NCBI GenBank assembly: GCA_031259665.1
Contig: JAIRLD010000001.1
Coordinates: 1 to 12,403 of the forward strand
Origin: Puniceicoccales bacterium
GTDB lineage: Bacteria; Verrucomicrobiota; Verrucomicrobiia; Opitutales; LL51
DNA: 12,403 nucleotides
Direction: 5' to 3'
The position numbers and the translations under genes were made by a program. Numbering within the stretch: position 1 is the stretch's first letter; each line of letters starts with the position of its first letter. This document shows positions 6,336 to 12,403 of this stretch, in pieces. The notes below the pieces were generated by a model. That model made no database searches. It had not been told where the DNA came from and was given only the letters and a program-made list of their open reading frames with translations.

Positions 6336-7073
6336 TTAGTTTGTGTCTCCCGTTCCGGGCTTAGCCATAGTACCATCGGCATTCAGAACAATCGCCGTGT
6401 TTGGAAGCGATTTCAAAATATCATTCGTAGCACCACTGCCTCCCCATTTCATCAATTTACCATCCTCTTCCGTCCCAAGGTCGTCGAACCACTCCACATG
6501 TCCATCGAGAAATGCAATGTGTCCCCCCTTGTCGCCATAAACACCGGTTGCGGGCCATTTGGCAACCGTGGAGCTGCTTCCACTTTTATCATTCGCCTTA
6601 TCGGGAATCCCTCGCGTGAATGCAATGGGTGTCGTCGACAATGGAGCCCCCACGGGGATATCTCCAATGAGATAAACACTAAATTCCGCAGGATCACTAT
6701 CCCCCCAGGCTTTGTTATCCTTCGAATCTGGATCTACAATTACTTTCTTCATGACCTTGGTCGCACCACTGTCACCGGAAAAAGTATACATGTTCGGATC
6801 ATTCAAATATCCCGTCCTAGCCAACACTAAAGCCCAATCAAGACCAGTCTTCACTTCACCGATATTGCGCCCATTGACGTCATCATTGCAATACTGATTA
6901 TAAGCCGTTGCAATCTGCTTGAGACTATTCGCACCCTTTGTTCGGCGCGCACTCTCCATCACCTTGTTTACCGCCGGTATTAGTAGTGACATCAAAATAC
7001 CAATAACCGCAATCGCAATGAGCAATTCAATTAACGTAAAACCTTTTCTTCCTTTTACTCCATCCATAGTCAT
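6336..7073 (-). CDS. prepilin-like (type II pseudopilin) protein, first of the cluster
   Basis: The ATG at 7073 is preceded by AGAGG at 7 nt and gives 245 aa with a leader of normal length, MTMDGVKGRKG/FTLIELLIAIAVIGIL (cut after G11, E16 at +5). A longer reading from a TTG at 7112 adds 13 basic residues without a ribosome site. The middle includes SARRTKGANSLKQIATAY, and the C-terminus has GGHIAFLDGHVEWFDD (183-198), the closest of the three to the classical H...DG ending. It follows the DUF58 gene by 58 nt on the same strand with no hairpin terminator between, suggesting a shared transcript. Confidence 0.9.
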   Translation of the reverse strand: MTMDGVKGRKGFTLIELLIAIAVIGILMSLLIPAVNKVMESARRTKGANSLKQIATAYNQYCNDDVNGRNIGEVKTGLDWALVLARTGYLNDPNMYTFSGDSGATKVMKKVIVDPDSKDNKAWGDSDPAEFSVYLIGDIPVGAPLSTTPIAFTRGIPDKANDKSGSSSTVAKWPATGVYGDKGGHIAFLDGHVEWFDDLGTEEDGKLMKWGGSGATNDILKSLPNTAIVLNADGTMAKPGTGDTN

Positions 7074-7131
7074 TTTACGTCCTCTATTATTGCGCTTTTT
7101 ATAAAGAGTCAATATTTAAAATAAAAAATTT

Positions 7132-8040
7132 TTAAGATTTCTTCGACCGTTTCAACAAAAACAGATCCAACGCCCGCGAATAGTTACCATCGGTCTGAAT
7201 GGAGAGTAAATCGATCTTAGAACGCTTCAATCGCTCCTGAAACATTTCATCGTAGTGCCTTCTGTTCTGTACATAGCTATCCTGAAATCTTTTCCTACCG
7301 GTATCGATTTCCACAACCTCCCCCGTTTCTGCATCTTCAAAAACCACTAATCCCATATCCGGTATTTCACGCTCCTTGAAATCCTCAACCTTTAAACATA
7401 CTAAATCGTGGCGTCGATTGGTAATTTCGAGCGCATCTGTTAAATGCTTGATGCTCTGAATTTTGGCTTGTAGAAAATCGCTCAACAGAAAAATAATTGC
7501 CCGCTTCTTGAGCATATTATTGATATATTTGACGACATCGATCAGCCGCGTCCCCTTCGATTGGGGTTCGAAAAAAAGTAGATCGCGAATAATACGCAAA
7601 ATATGCTTTCGCCCCTTCGCCGGTGGAACAAATTTCTCTACCCGATCGGAAAATAATAGTAACCCCACCTTATCGTTATTCCGCGTCGCTGAAAATGCCA
7701 ATAAACTGGAAAGCTCCGTCAAAACTTCCCTCTTACTTAAAGAAATACTTCCAAAATCTAATGAAGCACTCACGTCCACGACCAGCAAAACCGTTAGCTC
7801 CCGATCCTCCCGAAACTTCTTGATAAACGGACGATTCATCTTCGCTGTAATATTCCAGTCGATCGAACGGACGTCATCCCCAGCCATGTACTCCCGCACC
7901 TCCTCAAAATCAATCCCCTGCCCCTTGAAGATACTGCGATAGGACCCCATCAAATGCTCGTCGAGAAGGCGATTCGTCCGGATCTCCAGCTGCCGCACCC
8001 GCTTCAAAACGTTGCGCGTAATCTCCGATTGCATATCCAT
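7132..8040 (-). CDS. DUF58 domain protein with vWA-type fold
   Basis: A 302-aa soluble protein. The DUF58 signature is plain: GSYRSIFKGQGIDFEEVREY (32-51), then AGDDVRSIDWNITAKMNRPF (53-72). It is followed by a von Willebrand A fold with a complete metal site: DVSAS (89-93), T164 and D188 in LLSDF. Such proteins are partners of MoxR ATPases and are thought to work as an ATPase/metal-site chaperone pair acting on envelope proteins or enzymes. The gene begins 9 nt after moxR, so the two are almost certainly translated from one mRNA. There is no TM segment, unlike many BatA/BatB relatives. Its client is unknown; the three pseudopilins directly downstream are candidates. Confidence 0.93.
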   Translation of the reverse strand: MDMQSEITRNVLKRVRQLEIRTNRLLDEHLMGSYRSIFKGQGIDFEEVREYMAGDDVRSIDWNITAKMNRPFIKKFREDRELTVLLVVDVSASLDFGSISLSKREVLTELSSLLAFSATRNNDKVGLLLFSDRVEKFVPPAKGRKHILRIIRDLLFFEPQSKGTRLIDVVKYINNMLKKRAIIFLLSDFLQAKIQSIKHLTDALEITNRRHDLVCLKVEDFKEREIPDMGLVVFEDAETGEVVEIDTGRKRFQDSYVQNRRHYDEMFQERLKRSKIDLLSIQTDGNYSRALDLFLLKRSKKS

Positions 8041-8049
8041 GGCACGAAA

Positions 8050-9039
8050 TCAGGGAACGGGAACGGTATTCAAAATTTTTGAAACAATCGATTCAGACCT
8101 CATATTTTCCGCTTCCGCCTCGTAGGTGACAACGATACGGTGACGCAAAATATCCATGGCAATTGATTTGACGTCCTGAGGTGTAACGTAGCCGCGCCCC
8201 TGTAAAAATGCCCATGCCCGGGAAGCCATCGCCAATGAAATCGTCGCCCGAGGCGAAGCTCCAAATTCAATGAAATTATCCATCGAAAGACCAAAATTGC
8301 TCGGCTTACGCGTTGCAAAAACAATCTTCACAATGTAATCACAAATCTTCTCATCCATGTATATTTCATCGAGCAATTGCCGCGAAGATAAAATCGTATC
8401 GGGTTCAATAACGACCCGCACATCCACATTGGGCTGACTCTTACCCATGGCGCGAAGGATCTGCTTCTCCTGCTCCATATCGGGATACTCGATGTTGAGC
8501 TTCATTAAAAAACGATCCACCTGCGCTTCCGGCAACGGATACGTCCCCTCCTGATCGATGGGATTCTGCGTCGCAAAAACGATGAACGGCGAAGGCAAAG
8601 GATAAGTTTGATCGGCGATGGTAACCTGCTTCTCCTGCATAGCTTCGAGGAGCGCACTCTGCACCTTCGCCGGTGAACGATTAATCTCATCGGCAAGGAC
8701 AATATGCGCAAAAACAGGTCCCTTCTTCACATCAAATGAAGCTTCCCTCTGGTTATAAATCTGCGTCCCAATGATGTCCGCAGGAAGGAGATCAGGAGTA
8801 AACTGAATCCGTCGAAAATCGGCCCGAATCGTCGCGGCTAACGTCTTAACGGTCAAGGTCTTAGCGAGACCCGGAACACCTTCGAGAAGGATATGACCAT
8901 TGGCCAAAAGCCCGACGATCATGCGATCAATCATATACCGCTGACCAACAATAACGCGGCCCATCTCATCGCGCAAAAGTGAGACCCAACTGGAAGCCTC
9001 ACGAATTCTATTATTAAGTTCGGCTAAACTGTCAGACAT
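8050..9039 (-). CDS. MoxR-family AAA+ ATPase
   Basis: A 329-aa protein, full length for the family. Visible motifs: Walker A GVPGLAKT (54-61), Walker B VLADEIN (114-120), sensor 1 ATQNP (156-160), GTYPLPEAQVDRF (165-177, with arginine finger R176), sensor 2 GASPRA (260-265) and a C-terminal helical lid. Family members work with DUF58/vWA proteins as chaperone-like ATPases in maturation of metabolic or cell-envelope complexes. It is first in a minus-strand run moxR-DUF58-three pseudopilins and ends in TGA. Its first 72 codons and leader are duplicated at 11210-11489. Confidence 0.95.
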   Translation of the reverse strand: MSDSLAELNNRIREASSWVSLLRDEMGRVIVGQRYMIDRMIVGLLANGHILLEGVPGLAKTLTVKTLAATIRADFRRIQFTPDLLPADIIGTQIYNQREASFDVKKGPVFAHIVLADEINRSPAKVQSALLEAMQEKQVTIADQTYPLPSPFIVFATQNPIDQEGTYPLPEAQVDRFLMKLNIEYPDMEQEKQILRAMGKSQPNVDVRVVIEPDTILSSRQLLDEIYMDEKICDYIVKIVFATRKPSNFGLSMDNFIEFGASPRATISLAMASRAWAFLQGRGYVTPQDVKSIAMDILRHRIVVTYEAEAENMRSESIVSKILNTVPVP

Positions 9040-9107
9040 AATCTGTATTCTCTTATAATGGTCTCCGCCAAAAGGTAAATAATAAATTTTAATGGAAACG
9101 AAAAGGA
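8828..9107 (-). repeat. source copy of a 280-bp duplication (moxR 5' end and leader)
   Basis: This segment recurs at 11210-11489 in the same orientation with no indel and only six differences, all transitions. It covers moxR codons 1 to about 71, the leader and the putative promoter. Confidence 0.9.
9052..9079 (-). promoter_or_regulatory. candidate moxR promoter
   Basis: On the minus strand TTTACC (9074-9079), a 16-bp spacer and TATAAG (9052-9057) lie 12 nt before the ATG at 9039, implying a very short leader. The 131-bp gap to 9171 carries divergent promoters for moxR and the Ala/Pro-rich gene. Confidence 0.4.
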
Positions 9108-9133
9108 ACGAAAAAAATATTTTTATTTTTATC

Positions 9134-9162
9134 TTGACTTGCTAGCAACAAAAATCTATGAT
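9134..9162 (+). promoter_or_regulatory. strong candidate promoter of the Ala/Pro-rich secreted protein
   Basis: TTGACT (9134-9139), a 17-bp spacer and TATGAT (9157-9162) differ from consensus by one base each. The ATG at 9171 comes only 8 bp after the -10, so transcription would start at or within a base or two of the start codon, giving a leaderless or near-leaderless mRNA. Confidence 0.65.
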
Positions 9163-9170
9163 ATAGGCGT

Positions 9171-10568
9171 ATGTTCTTTGTCAAGAAAATTCTTTCGTTT
9201 TTATCTTTTATTTGTTACACTTTATATGCATTTTCGGCTGCTCCTGTTGCTCCTGTTTTAGGACTTAATGTACGAATGGAAGCAGCCTTAAATGTGCCTA
9301 TTAATGCCCTTGGTGGTGCTCCTTTGCCAATGCAAATTTATTCGATCCAGTATTAGCGGGAGGGGGAGCAGTGGGAGCGGCAGCAATAGCTGCAGCGGGA
9401 GTGAGTGCAGGTCCTTTGGGAGCTGTCCCCGCTCAAATTGCCGTTCATTCGGACACAGTAGCCGTCGATAAATTCATAAGTTATTGCCATAATTCCTCTC
9501 TAGGTGACTTTGATCCTGCTGCAGCGGCGGCGGCCTGCCGCCGCTGGTGCCCCTGGTCCTCCTCCCGCTGCTCCTGCTGTTGTCGCTGCCGCTGCCGCTC
9601 CTGCTGTTGTTACTGGTCTGCAAATGAATGCATTAATCAACAGACTTCGAGAATTTTATTCAACGGATATTAATGATTTATCTCGCGTACTACATTTGCC
9701 CGTTCCGCCTCCTGCTAGACGTAGTCCTCGTTTGACTTTGACTTCAGACTGGGATTCAGATAATTTACGGCATATTACCTTGGCAGCCATTACAGTCATA
9801 TCGCGAAGTCCACCGGCAGGAGGAGGAATAGCAGTAGTACCAGCAGCACCGGCAGCAGTACCGTACGACTATCGCACGTTTTTCTTTGGAGATGTTTTTC
9901 GCTCTGGAAAAAATGGTTCGTTTTTATCCTTACCATTTAATGCGAATATTTTTTTGCCGGATCATTTTTTCCACATATTTGGACGAAATTTTCCAACTGC
10001 TCCTGCTGCTTTGCTTTTTTCAGGAAATTGGCGCACTGTGATAGCACAGACAGGTAATAGAGCTCACTCAGAAGGTGCTTTTCGTGATTTTTTAACAACT
10101 GCTCCAGCGGCCCCTTTTGATAATCGGGCAAGTTTGATAACTCACATTCCAAACACTCAAAATATTGTAGCCTTTATTGTTCACTTGAAAAATAGGAATC
10201 CCATGTGTCGAACATGCCGATCATGGGTTCCGTCTTCCATCGGAAATCATTTGTGTGAATTGCTTCTAGATGCTACTATAGTAACATGCATACCTTTGGT
10301 TTGCGATCCCCCAATGAAAGGAATGCATCTTTCTCCTACTGCTGCTGCTGCTACTGCTGCTGGTATCGCTGCTGCTGCTCTTCCTGCTCAAGGCCTTCTA
10401 GGTCAGAAAATTAATCATTTTCCTTTGAATTCAGTTATACTTCCTTCACTTCCAAATATACCGATTCCGAGCTTAGCAGGACCTCCTCCTGCTCCTAATA
10501 ACCGGCAAACCGTAAAAATTGCGTTTATTATTGGATATGGCTTTAAAAATGTTGATATTCTTGAATAA
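9171..10568 (+). pseudogene. Ala/Pro-rich exported protein with deaminase-like signature, broken by two compensating frameshifts
   Basis: Frame 1 starts at 9171 with a clear signal peptide (MFFVKKILSFLSFICYTLYA, cut near FSA/APVAP) and stops at TAG 9354-9356. From about 9320 the protein-like reading moves to another frame: SFANANLFDPVLAGGGAVGA and on to GDFDPAAAAAA. At about 9530 it returns to the first frame, AAAGAPGPPPAAPAVV, and stays open to TAA at 10568. Restoring one T near 9323-9325 and removing one C near 9531-9533 gives an intact frame of 465 codons. The total length is a multiple of three, so the indels cancel. The segment between is out of frame with an internal stop, so the present gene cannot make the full protein unless the indels are sequence errors. 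Confidence 0.65.
9504..10568 (+). CDS. open C-terminal part of the Ala/Pro-rich protein: putative deaminase-fold domain
   Basis: The frame is open for 354 codons from a GTG at 9504, but this start is probably an artefact of the frameshift; the first ATG in frame is at 9624 (residue 41). After an Ala/Pro-rich linker come LQMNALINRLREFYSTDIND (39-58) and a globular part. This contains GNRAHSEGAFRDFL (184-197, H188/E190) and, 45 residues after E190, VAFIVHLKNRNPMCRTCRSW (222-241, C235/C238). An H-x-E followed by P-x-C-x2-C with a hydrophobic strand before it is the zinc-site layout of the cytidine deaminase-like superfamily, which includes many secreted toxin/effector deaminases of bacteria. An Ala-rich run (279-293) encoded by GCT repeats follows. 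The deaminase call is motif-based inference; an unrelated zinc-binding domain is possible. Confidence 0.55.
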   Translation: MTLILLQRRRPAAAGAPGPPPAAPAVVAAAAAPAVVTGLQMNALINRLREFYSTDINDLSRVLHLPVPPPARRSPRLTLTSDWDSDNLRHITLAAITVISRSPPAGGGIAVVPAAPAAVPYDYRTFFFGDVFRSGKNGSFLSLPFNANIFLPDHFFHIFGRNFPTAPAALLFSGNWRTVIAQTGNRAHSEGAFRDFLTTAPAAPFDNRASLITHIPNTQNIVAFIVHLKNRNPMCRTCRSWVPSSIGNHLCELLLDATIVTCIPLVCDPPMKGMHLSPTAAAATAAGIAAAALPAQGLLGQKINHFPLNSVILPSLPNIPIPSLAGPPPAPNNRQTVKIAFIIGYGFKNVDILE

Positions 10569-10590
10569 TTAATACTAGTACATTTCCATC

Positions 10591-10953
10591 ATGAATAAAA
10601 AGAGTGTTTTTAGTGTTTGTTTGTTTTTTCCTTGTATTTCTTTTGGAGTACGGATTAGAAATAATGATATTGCTATAGAAAAGAAAGAGGATATGAACAG
10701 AATCTACCGTATGATTCAACCAATGATTGGGTCGGGGCGATTTAACGAAACGGCTCGTATTCTTAGCGAAGCCTATAGCGAATATGAGTCCTATCCAACA
10801 AGAAAAAGAAATTCCAATACACAGGAAGTGCCCTATTGGGCGTATTTGGATAACGCGATTAAATGTTGCAGAAAATATAAATCTCGTAGATTTCGAGAGA
10901 TGGTTGTGGATTCTATAAGATTAGCCTTTCCAGGAATAGTTCAGACCGACTGA
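10591..10953 (+). CDS. small secreted hypothetical protein, 120 aa
   Basis: Starts MNKKSVFSVCLFFPCISFGV, which fits a short signal peptide, then a basic helical protein with DMNRIYRMIQPMIGSGRFNE, a WAYLDNAIKCCRKYKSRRFR segment and the ending LAFPGIVQTD. It begins 22 bp after the stop of the Ala/Pro-rich gene on the same strand, so it is likely co-transcribed. I do not recognise the family and see no strong ribosome site. The position suggests a partner protein (immunity, chaperone or second effector), but an exported immunity protein would be unusual for a cytosol-acting toxin. Codon use is AT-rich like its neighbour. Confidence 0.6.
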   Translation: MNKKSVFSVCLFFPCISFGVRIRNNDIAIEKKEDMNRIYRMIQPMIGSGRFNETARILSEAYSEYESYPTRKRNSNTQEVPYWAYLDNAIKCCRKYKSRRFREMVVDSIRLAFPGIVQTD

Positions 10954-10955
10954 TA

Positions 10956-11081
10956 TTAATGAGAATGAGTAGAATCAATTCCGAGTAATTGCCAGGCTTT
11001 GGAGGTTAGTACGCGGCCCTGGGGAGTGCGCTGGAGGTAGTCTTTTGGGGTCAGAAAGGGTTCGTGGATCTTCTCCAGGGT
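10956..11081 (-). pseudogene. ruvB: C-terminal fragment of ruvB (Holliday junction helicase)
   Basis: The minus strand reads 41 codons to TAA at 10958-10956. The start is TLEKIHEPFLTPKDYLQRTP, followed by QGRVLTSKAWQLLGIDSTHSH. This is the winged-helix end of RuvB: compare the E. coli pattern TIED..EPYLI..GFLQRTPRGR and ..AW.HFGI. Only the last roughly 36-41 residues exist; the ATPase domain is missing and a TAA precedes the fragment in frame. It must be a remnant of a rearranged ruvB copy; the functional gene is presumably elsewhere. Confidence 0.8.
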
Positions 11082-11097
11082 TTACTGCTTTCCTGGC

Positions 11098-11223
11098 CTG
11101 CAAATGAATGCCTTAATCAACAGGGTCCGAGAGTTTTACTCAACACGCATCCATGATTTAACAAAAATATTAGGCGGTCCGTCAATAGGGATTGGGAATT
11201 GGTTTCCGGATCGTCGCGGCTAA
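11098..11223 (+). pseudogene. diverged fragment of an Ala/Pro-rich effector paralogue
   Basis: The plus strand reads LQMNALINRVREFYSTRIHD then LTKIL, against LQMNALINRLREFYSTDIND then LSRVL in the gene at 9618-9690. DNA identity is about 80 percent over 65 bp. The frame then runs into GGPSIGIGNWFPDRRG and stops at 11221-11223, inside the adjacent moxR copy. There is no start or signal peptide, so this is an internal fragment of a second family member. Confidence 0.75.
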
Positions 11224-11421
11224 CGTCTTAACGGCCAAGGTCTTAGCGAGACCCAGAACACCCTCGAGAAGGATATGACCATTGGCCAAAAGCCCGACGA
11301 TCATGCGATCAATCATGTACCGCTGACCAACAATAACGCGGCCCATCTCATCGCGCAAAAGTGAGACCCAACTGGAAGCCTCACGAATTCTATTATTAAG
11401 TTCGGCTAAACTGTCAGACAT
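11182..11421 (-). pseudogene. truncated duplicate of the MoxR ATPase N-terminus
   Basis: A 79-codon frame identical to MoxR residues 1 to about 72 except P56L, inside Walker A (GVPGLAKT to GVLGLAKT), and T63A. It then runs out into KPIPNPY and a stop. Two other coding changes are silent. Walker B, sensors and arginine finger are absent, so it cannot be an active ATPase. The promoter-like TATAAG (11434-11439) and TTTACC (11456-11461) are preserved, so the piece may still be transcribed. Confidence 0.88.
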
Positions 11422-11489
11422 AATCTGTGTTCTCTTATAATGGTCTCCGCCAAAAGGTAAATAATAAATTTTAATGGAAATGAAAAGGA
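11210..11489 (-). repeat. derived copy of the 280-bp moxR 5' duplication
   Basis: Matches 8828-9107 at a constant offset of 2382 bp. There are six substitutions, all transitions: two silent and two replacing in the coding part, two in the leader. Sharp ends at 11210 (joined to the Ala/Pro-rich fragment) and 11489 mark the borders. Confidence 0.9.
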
Positions 11490-11524
11490 TTTAGGAAAAA
11501 AATTATTTTGATAACAAGCTAAAG

Positions 11525-12195
11525 TTAATTATCGTTTGGCAAATCAAGAATCATTTCTTTACCCGATTGATCATGTTCTGCGAAATAGGCAAGCGTTGAT
11601 TTTCATTCATTTTCAGGCTTCGATTTCCATTCATTTATGGCATCCTTTTGGTAGTCTTTTAGGATCTTTACCTCCAATTTTTCACTAATGTTCGCTTCCA
11701 ATGTGCTTAAAAAATTTTGAATCTGCCCGTCATTTTTCTCACGAGCCTTTTATGTCTGCGATAAATTTAGCCAGCGTAGTTAACCCTTGTTTTGAAGCCA
11801 ACTGAAGGCCTTCCTGAAAGTCTTTGGGCATATCTTTGGGCATGACTGAGTCCGCAACAAGCAATGAAACTATATTGGAAATTGGAGTAATTTTTTTCAT
11901 TAAAATCACTTTCCTTTGTTGGTTTCCCCAACCCAAGCATTACTTTTTTTACATATTGCATACCGTGAGCAATCGTATTTCCAATCCCACCCGTACCAAA
12001 GCTTTCAAGTTTTATAAAAGTTCGATCCTGAGCAAATCTCGTCTCTTGGACAGAAAGCTTTCCGAATAACAAAGTATTTCTACCGTACGGCAATTTTTCT
12101 TCCCTTTCAGCTCCAGTAGATTGCCCTGCCGGATAGGCATCAAATCCCATTTGCGTAGTTTTACTACCCGGAAAAGGCTTTATGAGAGCTATCAT
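11525..12195 (-). pseudogene. frameshifted and interrupted hypothetical gene, about 222 codons when restored
   Basis: The start is well defined: ATG at 12195 with GGAGG 5 nt upstream. Frame 1 gives MIALIKPFPGSKTTQMGFDA through LLFGKLSVQETRFAQDRTFI and AHGMQYVKKVMLGLGK to SDFNEK. At an A7 run (11891-11897 on the plus strand as T7) the sensible reading moves one frame: ITPISNIVSLLVADSVMPKD ... GLTTLAKFIADIK. At an A4 run near 11750 it moves again: AREKNDGQIQNFLSTLEANI ... NEWKSKPENE, a TGA (11603-11605), and in the same frame KSTLAYFAEHDQSGKEMILD to TAA at 11525-11527. Removing one A at each run gives one frame with only the TGA inside. I do not recognise the family. It could be a real decayed gene or contain sequencing errors. 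Confidence 0.6.
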
Positions 12196-12286
12196 TTTGA
12201 CCTCCACGTGAATAGCACAAAGAGGTTCCATTTGATTGCTTTACATGTGCTAATGCATCATATATTTTCGTTCCAGAAACATACAT
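12164..12286 (-). CDS. possible small ORF upstream of and overlapping the broken gene
   Basis: From ATG at 12286 (or TTG at 12313) a frame reads MYVSGTKIYDALAHVKQSNG, then TSLCYSRGGQNDSS to TAG at 12164-12166, overlapping the next gene's start by 32 nt. With the TTG start, a hydrophobic LIITFAIGLMYV precedes it. It may be the tail of a gene beginning beyond the right edge after further frame damage, or chance. No ribosome site and no family recognised. The rest of 12287-12403 shows no other credible frame. Confidence 0.25.
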   Translation of the reverse strand: MYVSGTKIYDALAHVKQSNGTSLCYSRGGQNDSSHKAFSG

Positions 12287-12403
12287 TAGACCTATTGCAA
12301 AAGTGATTATCAAAGGACATAGGATGGATTAGCCCAATCTCCCGATTATTTATTCCCGATTCATGCGAATCCAGATCCACTCTTCAGATTAACTATCCCT
12401 GCT

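Noticed and set aside
7084..7112. TTGACT-17-TAATAG as a promoter for the first pseudopilin
   Set aside because: The -10 would overlap the AGAGG ribosome site, leaving no leader able to use it.
7463..7942. 159-codon plus-strand ORF inside the DUF58 gene
   Set aside because: It lies antisense to the conserved DUF58 and metal-site motifs, with Ser/Arg-rich shadow composition.
10338..10384. GCT-type triplet repeats as a phase-variation tract
   Set aside because: Repeat units are triplets, so length change alters Ala number but not the frame.
11603..11605. In-frame TGA that would read as Trp, suggesting UGA recoding
   Set aside because: moxR and the 203-aa gene use TGA as their normal stop, and this gene also carries two frameshifts, so a nonsense mutation is simpler.

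Overview
The window looks like the genome of a Gram-negative, host-associated intracellular bacterium of the PVC superphylum, most likely Verrucomicrobiota. Four things support this. There is an NTT-type ATP/ADP translocase, typical of bacteria that draw nucleotides from a eukaryotic cell. There is kdsB, for Kdo-containing LPS. There is a 33-residue COX24/AURKAIP1-type ribosomal protein, common in Verrucomicrobiota and Bacteroidota. There is a cluster of prepilin-like proteins ending in a 'GG.(I)AFLDG.V.W' block, a type abundant in PVC genomes. The phylum is inferred; no rRNA is present.

Layout. 36-775 (minus): a secreted protein of unknown function and a small one-TM ORF overlapping its stop codon. 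1017-2540 (plus): the nucleotide translocase, with its own promoter and terminator. 2600-4664: a cassette (COX24-type protein, kdsB, tRNA-Ser(UGA), tRNA-Ser(CGA)) bracketed by two GC-rich hairpin clusters. The same two modules occur on both sides in mirror order (A-B ... B'-A'), and base changes in the stems are compensated. 4660-9039 (minus): MoxR ATPase, DUF58 protein, then three paralogous pseudopilins, with the decayed tail of a fourth between the last two. 9171-10953 (plus): a signal-peptide-bearing Ala/Pro-rich protein with a possible deaminase-type zinc signature (HSE ... PMCxxC), now broken by two compensating frameshifts, followed by a small exported protein. 10956-12403: decaying DNA. 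It holds a ruvB 3' fragment, a diverged fragment of the Ala/Pro-rich gene, a 280-bp recent copy of the moxR 5' end with its promoter, and a minus-strand gene carrying two one-base insertions and one TGG-to-TGA change.

How it fits together. The left two thirds are maintained functions: energy parasitism, LPS, tRNAs and a MoxR/DUF58 plus pseudopilin unit that probably assembles or quality-controls envelope structures. The right third looks like a turnover zone for secreted, host-directed proteins, with duplication, mosaic joining and frameshift decay as expected in a host-restricted genome. The most novel items are the putative deaminase effector locus and the mirror-image covarying hairpin modules around the kdsB/tRNA-Ser cassette.
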